DNA of 64,000 bases from Diphasiastrum complanatum (taxonomy: Eukaryota; Streptophyta; Lycopodiopsida; Lycopodiales; Lycopodiaceae). Location of the stretch: positions 1 through 64,000 of the forward strand of contig MU831912.1 in NCBI GenBank assembly GCA_029204225.1, read 5' to 3'. The notes under the pieces are model-generated. The model worked only from the letters and a program-made list of their open reading frames with translations, was not told the DNA's origin and made no database searches. Both the position numbers and the translations under genes were made by a program. Shown here one piece after another: positions 52,634-63,560 of this stretch; the stretch's first letter is position 1, and every line of letters begins with the position of its first letter.

Positions 52634-53993
52634 GCAAGAGAGATACCTCTTGCTTTTCTAATCTTATTGATGATTCCACAAGTAACCAATGGCTATGTCT
52701 TGTCTCTTCAAGTTTTATGGTGCATGTGTATTTTCCATCATGCAAAGCTTTTTGGAGTTATGGAGCTATTGGAAGGATTGCACTATATGGAGTCTTGTTC
52801 AACTATAAGCCTAAGGTTGTGTACCTTAGTGTTCTTGAAGGTTATTGCTTTGCATGTGTTTTCTTGGAAGCAAGGAAGGATGGAGATCCAAGTCTATGGA
52901 TCATGGTTGGATGCTTATCCACCAAGGAAAACTACATAGCCTTTACACTCTCTATCTCAAAGGTGTTTGAGCATGGAGATGTTATTGTTTTTCATGAAGA
53001 TCTAGTTTCAATCTTGGAAGGGGCCGAGAGCACATCATTTTATGATGCATCACAAATCATTTCTATGGTGGGTAATCAAGTTGTGATGGGGTCGAGGTTT
53101 GAGGAGAAGTATCCTCAACATGCATGTCTAAAGAGACCTTCATCATTGGACAAGGCCGAGACCTTGTTGTTCTTATTTTATGGAAAAAAAAGGATAAGTA
53201 AAGGTGGTATTCATTCTATTCTACTCACCTATGGTTCTCTTTCTTTGATTGATGATATATCTTGCTTAGTTGAGATTTGCTTATCTCAAAGATCAAGTAA
53301 GACTATTCTTGTTTTGAATGAAGTATTTAATTTGGAATTAATTTTTGTCATTAATGACTTGATTATGTTTCCAAAACATCGAAAGCAAGATATTATGCCA
53401 TCATTTGTATGCTCTTAAATTGAGTAAGAGCAAAAATGAGTTTAGTACTCCTAGTTTGAAAAAAAAAAGTTTTTTCATGTCTTGAGACATATTGTGAACT
53501 TCTTTTGAGAGTAAGTGAAACATCCAATGAGGACACTTACATCCTTAAGAAAGTATTAAGCCTCAAAGAGATCAAGTTTGAGTATGCTTTCAAGATTAGA
53601 TCCATTTTGGATAGAGTTCATATTGTTTGGACTAATAAAGCTAGCATGCTTAACCTTGAATATTGCTCATGGTATAATCTTGATCTATATGATCTTTGTG
53701 ATCATGATGAAGCTTGGAGGCCTCGGATTTTCATATTCTTATGCAACCATCTTCATGCATGTGGAGTTCTCAAATCCGAGATCAGGGTCAAGCATGGAGG
53801 AGGCATATCGACATTGTGGCAGATTGGTGGAATATTTTTCAAAGGCATTTGGAAAAGATTTCTATCAAAGAGATCTTATCGTGGATTTGGTAAGCGTGCT
53901 GCTATGATGGATTCTTTGGATCTTCACTTCAAACACAAAAGAAAGAATCCATACACGAAGGATCTTCATCAACATCAGATAGATATATTTTAA
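52573..53993 (+). pseudogene. Unrecognised internal frames of copia element H
   Basis: Two open frames, 52573-53418 (281 codons) and 53505-53993 (162 codons), sit where integrase, RT and RNase H are expected. I see only faint echoes (LIDDSTSNQWLCL like an integrase start; GCLSTKENYIAFTLS like an RNase H stretch). Either the pol region is replaced and scrambled by recombination, or the element carries foreign sequence. Confidence 0.45.
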
Positions 53994-54000
53994 GGAGGAG

Positions 54001-54823
54001 TGTGAAGAATTGTAAAACATATCTATCTTACATATGTTGATTTTGCGGGTTCTACCCATGTGATTTGATTGTACATATTCAAGGTGTGTAAAATGAGCAC
54101 ATATCCTTGTAGAATAGGGCGAGTTTGAGCTAGGTAGATCAAGTTCCAATGACATGCATAAAGTCTAGTTGGTCTAGTATGACATGCAACAATGTTCACA
54201 ATGTCTAGATTGACATGCATGTAGATTTACACATAGAATTGGTCAAATATGGCGTTGTAGGAACTCGAGCCATCATCAATGCATTGTGTCTTAAATTTCT
54301 ATTGAGACATGCATAGCATGCAAATACTCTAATGGACACATGCAAGTAGAATTGTAGGTTCATAGTTGAGAAATTGACATTTGGATAAAGTAGGTAGCTG
54401 TTAGGTGTGGTAGTAGTTTACACTTGAATAGGTGAAGGGAATGCATTGGATGCTGGTAGTACCATGAATTTATGCTCTCCTATATATGTACATATGGTTC
54501 TCATTCATTTCCAATGATGAATCAAGCTTTGGTAAGGTCATAATGTCAAAATTGGATCTCATTCTATTTCGCTTGTAATTGTATTCTCTCTCTAATTTGA
54601 GATTGGTGTCTTCTTCATACATTATTTTGCTTGTGTATTTTCCCTATTTGTGAAAAATTAGTATTGCTTTGATCTGTAGCATTCTAGATCTCTAGCATCA
54701 AATCTGTTGGTAGATTGTAGTATTACTCTGTAGGTGATCTGTGTGCTACCACAAAGCATGGTAAAGATCATTCACACTTTTGTTGTGGTTCCCCACACGT
54801 GTGAAGTTGCTGGATTTTTCACA
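54001..54823 (+). repeat. 3' LTR of copia element H
   Basis: 823 bp, TGTGAAGAATTG to TTTTTCACA, followed by target duplication ACCAC. Confidence 0.95.
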
Positions 54824-54828
54824 ACCAC

Positions 54829-56040
54829 GGGCATCCCAATAAAATCCGATAAACTAATAGTGCTTCTAGTAAGTCCATTACTACAAAAATAATGATGAAT
54901 TGAACTGAACACCAACAATTTTAACTGCTACATCTTCCACCATGTCTTTAGGTAGATTGATTAGCCAACTCAATTGTAAACGTTGCAGGTTTCATCTTTG
55001 TAAGACCCCATTTGGCATACAATTTTGTAGAAATAAGATTGACTCATGACCCTCCATCTATCATTGCCACCTCTCAATCAAAATGTCTATGTTGAATCGG
55101 CAAGGTGATGTTCCTCTGTTCGCTCTCCCAAGTGGCCTCTACATTAACTACTTCATTTGATTCTTTAAATCTGACACAATATAGTGGTTCTCAGTGGACT
55201 TTTGGTTTAGTTTTGGTCAATCTCTCAGCTAATACTTCTTTGGCTTGAGGCACCAATTTTAAGAATTCTCCCAATGTAATATCCATCTTACTAGACAGAA
55301 TATTCATGATTAGCTCTATTTGCAACGCCTCTGATTTTGTCATCTTAAAGGATTTTTTATGATAATGCAATTGGGTATTAACATCAGTACATTGATGTGA
55401 TCTATGCAAAAGGATCAGATAATTTCGTTGGTGGCACATGTACAGAATGAACTTCCAATGCAACTCTGACATTTTTCAAGGCTTCTTCCTCTTGTAAGTC
55501 TTTGATCCACTGCCTTATATTGTGATATTTCTTCTTCTCAGAGTTGAGATTGGATAAACCCCAGATGCGATAGGTAAATCACTGATTGGTACAGATTTTG
55601 CAGGTGGTGGTTTAGCAGCAACTTCTTTCCATTTTTGAGCTCTTGTGACAATCATAACTGTGCAGATGGTTCAATGGATTTCCTTGGTATAGGACAAATT
55701 GTTGGTCTTTATTTGATCATAATCATGTTCAATGGAGCTATTACTGGTGGTGGTTCTGGTCTCGATAGACAATCTTTATAGCAATGTTCTTACCCGCATT
55801 CTCGACAAAAAGGAATTAAATTTGTCTTCATTTGGACATTCTGCAATTTGATGATTTTCTCTGCATCCAAAACAAATAAGTGGTGCTCTAGCCCATTGTC
55901 TAGATTGTTGTTGTTGCGTAGCAACATAGATAGCATATTACTCCGGAGGTCTAGTGTCTTGTTCCGTATTATAATTCCAACGATCCTGTCTACTTGAAGC
56001 TTCTGGCTCTATCATATTTGCATGAGGAGCTTGTTGTACT
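54829..56040 (-). pseudogene. Ty3/gypsy element G: gag end, zinc knuckle and protease
   Basis: On the minus strand, in order: RQWARAPLICFGCRENHQIAEC (a CCHC-like knuckle with one residue less than usual between second Cys and His), KMDITLGEFLKLVPQAKEVLAERL, then RNITLPIQHRHFD and EVAMIDGGS with NLISTKLYAKWGL, a retropepsin of the D-G-G-S type seen in some Ty3 lineages. Stops and frameshifts. It continues at 49586 across the copia insertion. Confidence 0.72.
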
Positions 56041-56179
56041 TGAGGAGCATGTAAATCTAACGGTTTTGAAAAACCAAGGCCATGGACCTTACCATTTGGT
56101 GCTTTTCATCTGGGACTTTCTTGATAACCATACTTAGAATATCTTTGCTGGATAATCCGAGGACTAAACGAACAAAAAG

Positions 56180-56652
56180 CAGTCTTGTGTCCAAGGTTCT
56201 TCATGTTTTGAATCTTACTAAAAATTTGCTCTCAATTAATAGGATCGTGGATCATTGGTCATAGGAAGTCATTGCTATTCTACAAATAGTCAAGCTCTTC
56301 ATACTTCAACTTTTGAATTGACTGATATGTTATGGCATGTCAGATTAGGCCATTTGAATATATATAGTATCCAACAAATGTTGACTCTGAATTTGGTACA
56401 AGATCTGCATTCCATTAGCAAATCGACTTCTCACTATGAAAGCTATATTATCAACAAGCATGCTAGAAGTCCATCCCATTCCGATTCTGCTCATTCTTCA
56501 AAAGACTTACTAAATCTTGTACATAGTGACATTTGTGGTCCTATGAAAACCTGTTCCACAGGGGGAGCCATTTACTTTCTAGCTTTTATTGATGATTTTT
56601 CTAGAAGAACTGTCGCTTACTTTCTGAAGAATAAATCTGAAGCATTCAAGTA
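56180..56652 (+). pseudogene. Ty1/copia protease end, pre-integrase and integrase start
   Basis: VLHVLNLTKNLLSINRIVD is the copia protease end; LWHVRLGHLNIYSIQQML is pre-integrase; [35 protein letters not shown] begin the integrase core. The match ends abruptly at KSEAFK. Confidence 0.88.
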
Positions 56653-56693
56653 GTTAGCAAGGAAATATAAAAAAAGGAAGAAATAAAACATCG

Positions 56694-56822
56694 TGGCATG
56701 TGTATTGTAAGTCCACATGTGAGTAATTGTTAATAAACTTCTACCATGGCATGTGTATTGTAAGTCCACATGTGAGTAATTGTTAATAAACTTTTACCAT
56801 GGCATGTGTGTTATAAGAGCAT
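56694..56822 (+). repeat. 53-bp tandem repeat
   Basis: About 2.4 units of period 53 starting TGGCATGTGTATTGTAAG (56694, 56747, 56800). The first two differ at only one or two positions. Confidence 0.95.
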
Positions 56823-57530
56823 GAGTAGAAGCTTAATAAGTTCTAAACTTCTAAAACTTCGGAAACTTAAATTAGAAAACTTAAGCCTGGAAATAAAGTT
56901 CTAAGTTTAGAAACTCAAGTTTCTAAGTCAGAAGTTGTGAGACTTAGAATAGCAAGTTAGAAGACTAATCCCATAAGTTAGTGGAAAACTTATGGAAGGT
57001 CCTCTTGCTAAAAGAAGAGAGACATTTTTCTTGTAAATAACACATTGAGATTATGCTAATTGCAATCTTGTGATTTGATCTCTCTATTTCCTTGTGTTCC
57101 CTTTGGAAGGTGAATAGCTTGAGGGAAGGTGCTCGGGCCTCCTCTTGCCTCCTTTTCATAGGACTTTTATTGTGACATGTTTATGTATGTTTTATGCTTA
57201 TTTAGCCGCAATTGTTATTATTATCATTTCCCTTTGGCTGTTAGATAGGTTTAGATTAACGAGTTTGCTAGTTGGGTAAGCCTTAGCAAGCTCTAGTTTA
57301 GTTAGATAGCTTGTTGATTGGGAAGCTTACCAAGCCTAATTAGATCGTTCCTAGTTTCGAGCACCAGTTGGGAAGCCTTGGTGCTCTTCTTTTATATTTG
57401 TGCTCTTTCCTTTATTTATAAGTTTTATGTAGATCTTAGAAAGTGGACGGACTGGTCTACCACTATACTACAACCCGGACCATGGATAGATTTAGAATAG
57501 CAACCACATCATTAGTGTTTACGTCCAACA
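56823..57530 (+). repeat. Probable 5' LTR region of a Ty3/gypsy element (left end unknown)
   Basis: Ends in TCCAACA directly before a primer-binding site at 57531. Contains local repeats (GAAACTTAAATTAGAAAAC, CTTAGTTTAGAAACTC) near 56850-56930 and TTGGGAAGC pieces near 57320-57370. No second copy is in the window. Confidence 0.45.
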
Positions 57531-57545
57531 TTGGCGTCGTTGCTG
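57531..57545 (+). other. Decayed primer-binding site
   Basis: TTGGCGTCGTTGCTG, differing from the common plant Ty3 site TGGCGCCGTTGCCGG by two C-to-T changes near its end. Confidence 0.6.
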
Positions 57546-58084
57546 CTTTTTAAGTTTTTTTACATAGCTTACTTTTCTTCTTTTGCCGTTGCTACGTGCT
57601 CGTGTGCATGTTTGCATGTTATCCTTTTCACACTTCTAGAACCCGTCTTCTCTCCAGGTCCTAACAAAACTACTGAGCAACCTATCAAGTCGGGGGGAGA
57701 AACAAAGTGCCAACTTGGGCATTTTCTTTGAAAGAAGTGATCCAAGTGACATTTTTCTACCGTCAAATAGATATATTAGAATTTGTCGGGCTCTCTGCAA
57801 CCATAACAGAACATCACCTTTCAGCCTATCACCTCTGCAAATTCTGACCCTACTCAGATTTCCAAAAATCAACCTATGTTACTGACCAATCCCTTTGTTT
57901 CTCACCTAAATCTTTGTCGTAGAATTCACCAGGTGTACTGAGGCTAGATCTACAAAAGATCAATCCTCTGGAAGCTTTGTGAATTCTATCTTAGAGATTT
58001 AGTCTGATTTTTGCAAAACAAACACTTTTTTTTACTATTGCACTTGGCTCCCAGAAAAAATACAGTTTGAGAATTCGTCGACCA
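57546..58084 (+). other. Leader of decayed Ty3/gypsy element, no coding motif
   Basis: Lies between the primer site and the RT remnant. Gag and protease are missing, so an internal deletion is likely. Small ORFs on both strands lack domains. Confidence 0.45.
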
Positions 58085-59690
58085 TACCATGAAATCGCCC
58101 ACAGTCTAAAACTTTGACATACACCCTCTGCGGGGACATATCATTTCAAAGAACGGTATCGCAACTGACCCTGAAAAGGTCATGATCATCCAAAATCTGC
58201 CAAAACCATGCACTATTAGAGAAGTATATTCATTCCTAGGCCACACCAACTATTATCCTAGATTTATTCTCGATTTTGCTAATAAAGCACGATCAATCTA
58301 TAAGGTAGTGGTTGTTCCCAAATTGACTGATGAACAAAGAGTCACATTCAATCAGTTGAATGAAGCTCTCATGAATGCACCTATTCTCCGAGCTCCTAAT
58401 TACTCCAAGGAATTCCATGTGCATACCAATGCATCCAATTTTGCCATTGACGGAGCAGTGCTCACCCAACCGGGGGAATTCAAAAAAGATTATCCAATCT
58501 AATTTTTCAGTAGACAATTGATACCCGCTAAAGTCAATTACACCACTACCGAGCGTGAAGCTTTGGCAATGGTTTTTGTTAAAAAATTTCGCCATTATCT
58601 GCAGGGAAAACTTTTTGCTTTCTTCACTAGTCATCAAGCACTTCTCTACCTTATCAACAAAAATTGCACAACCGGTCAAATTACTCGTTGAATCTTGTTA
58701 TTACAAGAATTTCAGTTTCAAATTGTTGTTCAAAAAGGTGTTCAACATTTTTTAGCAGATCATTTATCTTGAATTTCTAATCTACCAACTCCTGACCAAG
58801 GGGTCAATGATGATTTACCCGATGCCATCTTGTTTCAAGTTGACTATACCCGCATTTGGGCAAGGGATATTACTGAATATTTGACTTCAGAGTAGATGGA
58901 TCCATCCTTATCTGAACTCGAACAATGTGCGTTGATCCTCAAAACAACACCTTATATGTTGATTGCAGAACAACTTTACAAGCAAGGGTTCGGATGTCCT
59001 CTAGAGCTTATAAGCAATAGGGGTACACATTTTTTTAGCTCTGTCAAAGCCGATATACTTTCAAAATTTCTGGTTGTACATCGCAAAAGTTCCCCGTATT
59101 ATTCGCGATGTAATGGCTAGGCGGAATCCACCAACAAAATCTTGTGTGGTGTTTTAACGAAGACCATCGAGTCTAGCCGTACCGATTGGGAATTAAAACT
59201 CCATGTCGCTCTGTGGGCATATCGTACTACCCTGAAAAGAGCTATAGGTTTAACTCCTTTCTAGTTCGTATATGGCCTGGAAGTAGTCATGCCTATGGAA
59301 TTCCATGTTCCATCTCTACGAATAGCATATAATCTGGAGCTACATAATCGACATATTCTAGCTAATAGATTATTCCATCTAAAACAACTTTGTGAAACAC
59401 GACGGATCACAGCATCCATGCTCAACAAGTCTACAAACGTCGACATGATCGATCATTAAAACTCAAGGAATTCTAGATCGGAGATAAGGTCCTCCTATAC
59501 CAAGCCAAAGCATTTACAGGCATATTAAAGTTTTTCGGACAAAGGCCATATGTAATTCTAAAGAGATTTGCCTCTGGATATGTACAACTCCAAACCTTAC
59601 AAGGCGAACCTTTAGACACTGTGGTTAATAGAAGCAGACTTAGAAAATATTACGAACTCTGTTTTTATCTTGATATGTACTAAGTTGTTG
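58085..59690 (+). pseudogene. Ty3/gypsy pol remnant (RT end, RNase H, integrase without its first third)
   Basis: RT end: GIATDPEKVMIIQNLPKP, FLGHTNYYPRFI. RNase H: HTNASNFAIDGAVLTQPGEF, YTTTEREALAMVF, FFTSHQALLYL, ADHLS. Integrase resumes at LELISNRGTHF (second aspartate) and NG[stop]AESTNK, with VALWAYRTTLKRAIGLTP. The zinc finger and first aspartate are deleted near 58985. In-frame stops at 58501, 58690, 58771, 58894, 59118 and 59263 mostly sit where relatives have CAG, CAA, CGA or TGG. Confidence 0.88.
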
Positions 59691-60209
59691 TTTTTCTATT
59701 GTTACTTTTGCTTACTGCCTGCTTGCCATTTTGAAACTTTTTGTATGTTTATTTGTTGAGAACATCAAGATATCATCAACTTAGTAAATCAATCAGCCTT
59801 TTTTATGCAACCACAAGATTTCATTCTTTTTTTGAATTTTTGATGAAAAACAATACTAGAGAGAATTCGCCTAGACCAAATGTGTACGATTCATCTGTCA
59901 CAGTTGCAAAGTAAGACATTTTGAAAATAGAAAAAAACAATTAATTCTCTTCAGATCCTCGCTTACAGAATTCGCAGACAATTCGTTGAGTCTCAAAACA
60001 TGATGCACGATTTCTTTGTCACATCTGCAAATTTTGATCATTTTCATTTTTGTACTATCAGAGAAATCAACCCATTTTTGTACAAAAGTAACTTCCAGGA
60101 ACTCGCAGGACCATTAGAACTCGGGCTCAGAATCCGCAAACCTTACTGAGAAATCGGGACACTGACGATGAGTAGTGGGTGAATTTGCAATTTTCTGTCA
60201 AAAAAAGTC
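59691..60209 (+). other. No gene recognised
   Basis: AT-rich sequence between the pol remnant and the next TATA-like site. ACAGTTGCAAA/ATCTGCAAATT-like pieces recur. Confidence 0.45.
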
Positions 60210-60217
60210 TATATATA
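60210..60217 (+). promoter_or_regulatory. TATA-box-like element
   Basis: TATATATA followed by GGCCTCACC, about 130 bp upstream of the ATG at 60346, which has a favourable context (ATCATGGCC). Could be a retrotransposon U3 promoter. Confidence 0.45.
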
Positions 60218-60345
60218 GGCCTCACCCATTCCTCCCACGAGTTCATTTATTTTTCTGCTGAAGAGATTATGCTGAAATTTTTCAAAAATTTCAAAACTTC
60301 CTAAAACTCTCACCATACTTTTCAACACAGACTCATACTATTATC

Positions 60346-61596
60346 ATGGCCTTTAGAGACTCCTCACTCTCGCTCCATCGCCGTAAGGTCCCAAATTCTT
60401 ATACGGGCGATATTTTCTTGATCAACATAAAGAATTATTCTACAACTCTCACCTTGGCCAAGGACATCCTCACCAACTTTGGCTTCGATCTTACCTATTT
60501 CACTGATCAGCAGAATGAGAGCTTGGTGCATGCGGCATATTCCACTTATTTTGAGGAATTCCACTCTTTCCTGGTAACCTTGAAGGATGGCAGCTATATC
60601 GTCATCGACGTTTCTCTAGGCCGTCTAGAGGGCATTGGCTTCCCTAACACTCGAGAGATGATTCATGGCAAAGGCACAAGCTATGATCCAAATCACTTCA
60701 AGAACTTCGTGATGGATGATGGCAAGACCATTGCATAGACAAACGACGACATTGCCATAAAGCTCATCCAGGACCCTAAACTTTGGGCAGCCGCATAAAT
60801 TATGAATGCCATAGTTGAAGTACATATTGCCCAAGTGGATCGCATTTGAGCGATATGGGGCCAGCCCACTATTGTCTCGGAATTCAAATATATAGAGATC
60901 GACCCAGCAGACAGATTAACATTAATCAACAATGATACTTAAACTATGTGCTGGAGAAATATGGCATGACCAACTGCAAATAGAGTTTCTTTTCACTCGA
61001 CCCCAAGTCTGAAACTGTCAAAAGAACAATGCCCAGAAACAGAGGCAGAAAAGGAGGCCATGAAGCAGTATCCATTTCACTTCATAATTGACTCATTGAT
61101 GCATGTTATGCTCCGCTCTCAACCTGTGATTTCTTTTGATGGGTGAAAAACTAATTCTGTTGTTCATGAAAGGATCCAGAGTCTAAAATGTTGTCACAAA
61201 TCCATAGCACGTGTTTTCACACTGTTGTGGGGGAAAAGTTTACAATGGCTTACATTCAGCGGCCTTGCTTGCACATCACTTGCAGAGGCCTGTTTGGGAG
61301 GGATTTTGATTCACCAATCAAATCAACGTGATTTTGATGACAAAAACTATAAAAATCATCTCAATCGCACCTTATTGGCACTCTCTAGCATATGGGTATG
61401 ACTTACAACTTTGAATCACTTACACATACCAAATTATTCCCTAGACATACCAAAGGAGTGTGCAGCCTTACACAATATAGCCATGGTGGTCACGTATCTC
61501 CATAAACTTTTCATCTTCCTTGACTTTCATCACAACATTACTCCATTCACTGCTGAGTGTATTAGTGTTGAATTCTATTGCATTTACGTAAAATAG
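60346..61596 (+). pseudogene. Unrecognised 417-codon frame with about seven internal stops
   Basis: The first 130 codons are open (MAFRDSSLSLHRRKVPNSY, ILTNFGFDLTYFTDQQ, FHSFLVTLKDGSYIVIDVSL). The same frame then continues without a frameshift to 61596, interrupted by stops near 60736, 60796, 60847, 60940, 60967, 61144 and 61399. The later part reads like protein (AEKEAMKQYPFHFIIDSL, ECAALHNIAMVVTYLHKL). I do not recognise a family. It may be an extra ORF of the upstream Ty3 element, which some lineages carry after pol, or a decayed host gene. Substitution stops without indels suggest C-to-T decay. Confidence 0.5.
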
Positions 61597-62484
61597 TAAC
61601 CAGGACAACAACACCTCCCGTCATTAGACCCCCACTCAACCCAGTTCTTCAGTCAATGTCCTAGATACGCGGCCTACCTTTCAACTTCTCAATTAATACC
61701 AATGGCCAATCACAACAATGATCCAATACCCATGTCAAAAATGCATTTGTATTGCCCAATTCAATTCCTATCCCCATCCTACACTGTGTATCCAGTTGGA
61801 TTTGCCCAAGCAAGATGTTACAATGTATACAGTTAGGATTTGAAAAATCTATGAAGAAGAATGTGAAGCACCTCCATATTGTGCTATGCAATTTAATTTG
61901 ATTTGCTCAAGCAAGATCGTACAATGGATCCAATTAGTTTTTTGCAAGAAGCCTGTGAAGATTATGTGGAGGACACTCCCCAAGAAACACTGCAACTATT
62001 ATCCATGGCTGACGAAATCAATCTGGTCAAGGAGTGGGCTTCATAAGGGCTGGTTCAACCAGGTTTGTTGTCAGTTCTGTAGTTAATGCATTACACGTAG
62101 TCAGTCAGGTATGTGACTCCAGAGGCATCTGGATTTAAGGAAGGACTGAAAAGTTTGTTTTCTGTGACATGCGGCTCAACGTCCCTCAAAACTTGCTATA
62201 TTTTTCAGCATCCTAAATAGCAGGAGCATTTTTTGGTTGATGTTTTTCTGTTTGTGTCCATTTCATCTGGAGATGCTTCATTTGCTATGGATATGATCTG
62301 AATCAAGAATTTTGGTGTGATACCGCCTTGAATCCTTGCACAGAGAGAGGGAAAGCAGCAGGCGCAAATTGAAACTTAATATTACTATTCTGGCAACTTT
62401 TTTTTGTTAGCGCTAACTTTAGCATGTCCATTTTTTACACAGATTCACAATTATTTCAGTCAGCAATAAAAAAGCCCAATAAAG
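61597..62484 (+). other. Probable IFT140 intron, no gene recognised
   Basis: CAATTTAATTTGATTTGCTC and GCAAGATCGTACAATGGATCC echo pieces 70-110 bp upstream (AATTCAATTCC, GCAAGATGTTACAATG at 61815), so a short local duplication is present. No coding motif. Confidence 0.45.
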
Positions 62485-62598
62485 ATGGAGGCAGACAATA
62501 CCATGCTATCTACTTCTGACAGCAGTATTTCTTCAACTGAGTGCATTTCCAGAGGAAGTCTAGTCAATGAGCCTACTTTGAAAGACTTCATTGATATG
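62485..62598 (+). CDS. IFT140: Candidate IFT140 exon (weaker)
   Basis: The frame MEADNTMLSTSDSS...GSLVNEPTLKDFIDM ends at a GT (62599) in phase 0 with the following exon. Its sequence is Ser-rich and not conserved enough to confirm, and the acceptor could be the AG at 62483-62484 or 62473-62474 (a stop lies at 62467). It fits the position preceding the conserved helical region. Confidence 0.5.
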
Positions 62599-62783
62599 GT
62601 AGTCTTTTGCTTCGACTCCCTTTGCCATTGTCTTGGAAGAAACCGGATGCAAGCAAAGTTGATTATTTTGAAGGATTCACTTTGGTTGATCATCTATAAG
62701 CAAAATTGTTTGATTTAGCTATTGAATTCAAACGGTGATGCCTTTGGAACTCAAACACTGATGTCATTAAATCATTGCTGCAG

Positions 62784-63020
62784 CAGGAGACTGCCAATCC
62801 AGTGGTTCAAAGAGCATTGAATGAGTTTACTCATCATCTTGGATCTGAAAATGTACTTGAAGCCTGCAAATCGCTAGATATTATAGAGAGTGCAAGCATT
62901 TGGGAGAAATTGGCATGCTTTTGTGTGAAATCCAGGCTAACTGATGTTGCCTTGCACTGCCTAGCCAAGATGGGGAATGCCGCTGCCGTGGAAGTGGCCC
63001 ATGTAGCTTCGAATGAACCT
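62784..63020 (+). CDS. IFT140: IFT140 exon (intraflagellar transport complex A)
   Basis: 79 codons between CAGCAG and GT at 63021, phase 0. ALNEFTHHLGSENVLEACKS, SASIWEKLACFCVKSRLTDVALHCL and KMGNAAAVEVAHVA match the conserved helical (TPR-like) region of IFT140, where animals have a WENMARMCVKT.RLDVA..CLG.MG pattern. IFT140 is a core IFT-A subunit for retrograde transport and ciliary entry. The gene extends both ways beyond this exon; other exons are not seen in the window apart from the candidate at 62485. IFT172 or other IFT-A paralogues are less likely because of the exact W..(L/M)A..CVK order. Confidence 0.85.
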
Positions 63021-63560
63021 GTGTGTATGCCAACTTGGTATTATAGTAGATGATTGCAAAAAGACATTTTGATTTTGACGTAGTGTCATGAATATCTTGA
63101 GCTTGTGTGCAGAAAATCAGATTTGCCACCACGACATCTCGAAACTGTATTTGTTGTCTCTTAGAAACAAGAATCTGAATCCTCCACTTTCTTTGTGCTA
63201 ATTTTTTTGTATTGTGAGAGTCTTCCCTTTATTTAGTTTAGGTATATAGTTCAACATAAGCTACATACTTGATTTACAGCATCTTTGGGTTCCACTTGAA
63301 ACTATGCAAGCGTTTTTGAACAAGTCAATCATGTAAACAACATCAACATATTGACTCATTCAAATACGGAATGATCGCCTCTTAATTATGTATATTTTCT
63401 GAAATCCTAATAGAGATGTTTTTCTAGTCACTAAATTAATTTAATCATTCTATTACTTCATAATGGTAACGCTTTCAGGAAAAATATGAAAGAGATTTGA
63501 ATGAGTTCAAATGTGTTTTGTCTTTTGCATATCCATTATTGATATGTGCAAGATGATTAG
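63021..63560 (+). other. IFT140: IFT140 intron, no gene
   Basis: AT-rich sequence between the exon donor and an inserted LTR. No coding motif. Confidence 0.55.

Larger units (their letters stand above)
49592..54823 (+). mobile_element. Copia element H: complete LTRs and target duplication, gag-protease only
   Basis: LTRs 49592-50453 and 54001-54823, both TGTGAAGAATTG...TTTTTCACA. ACCAC stands on both sides (49587-49591 and 54824-54828). A primer site TGGTATTAGAGCC follows the first LTR; the purine tract TTAAGGAGGAG precedes the second. The interior (3.5 kb) has gag, protease and pre-integrase but no recognisable RT. It is inserted in a minus-strand Ty3 element. Confidence 0.93.
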
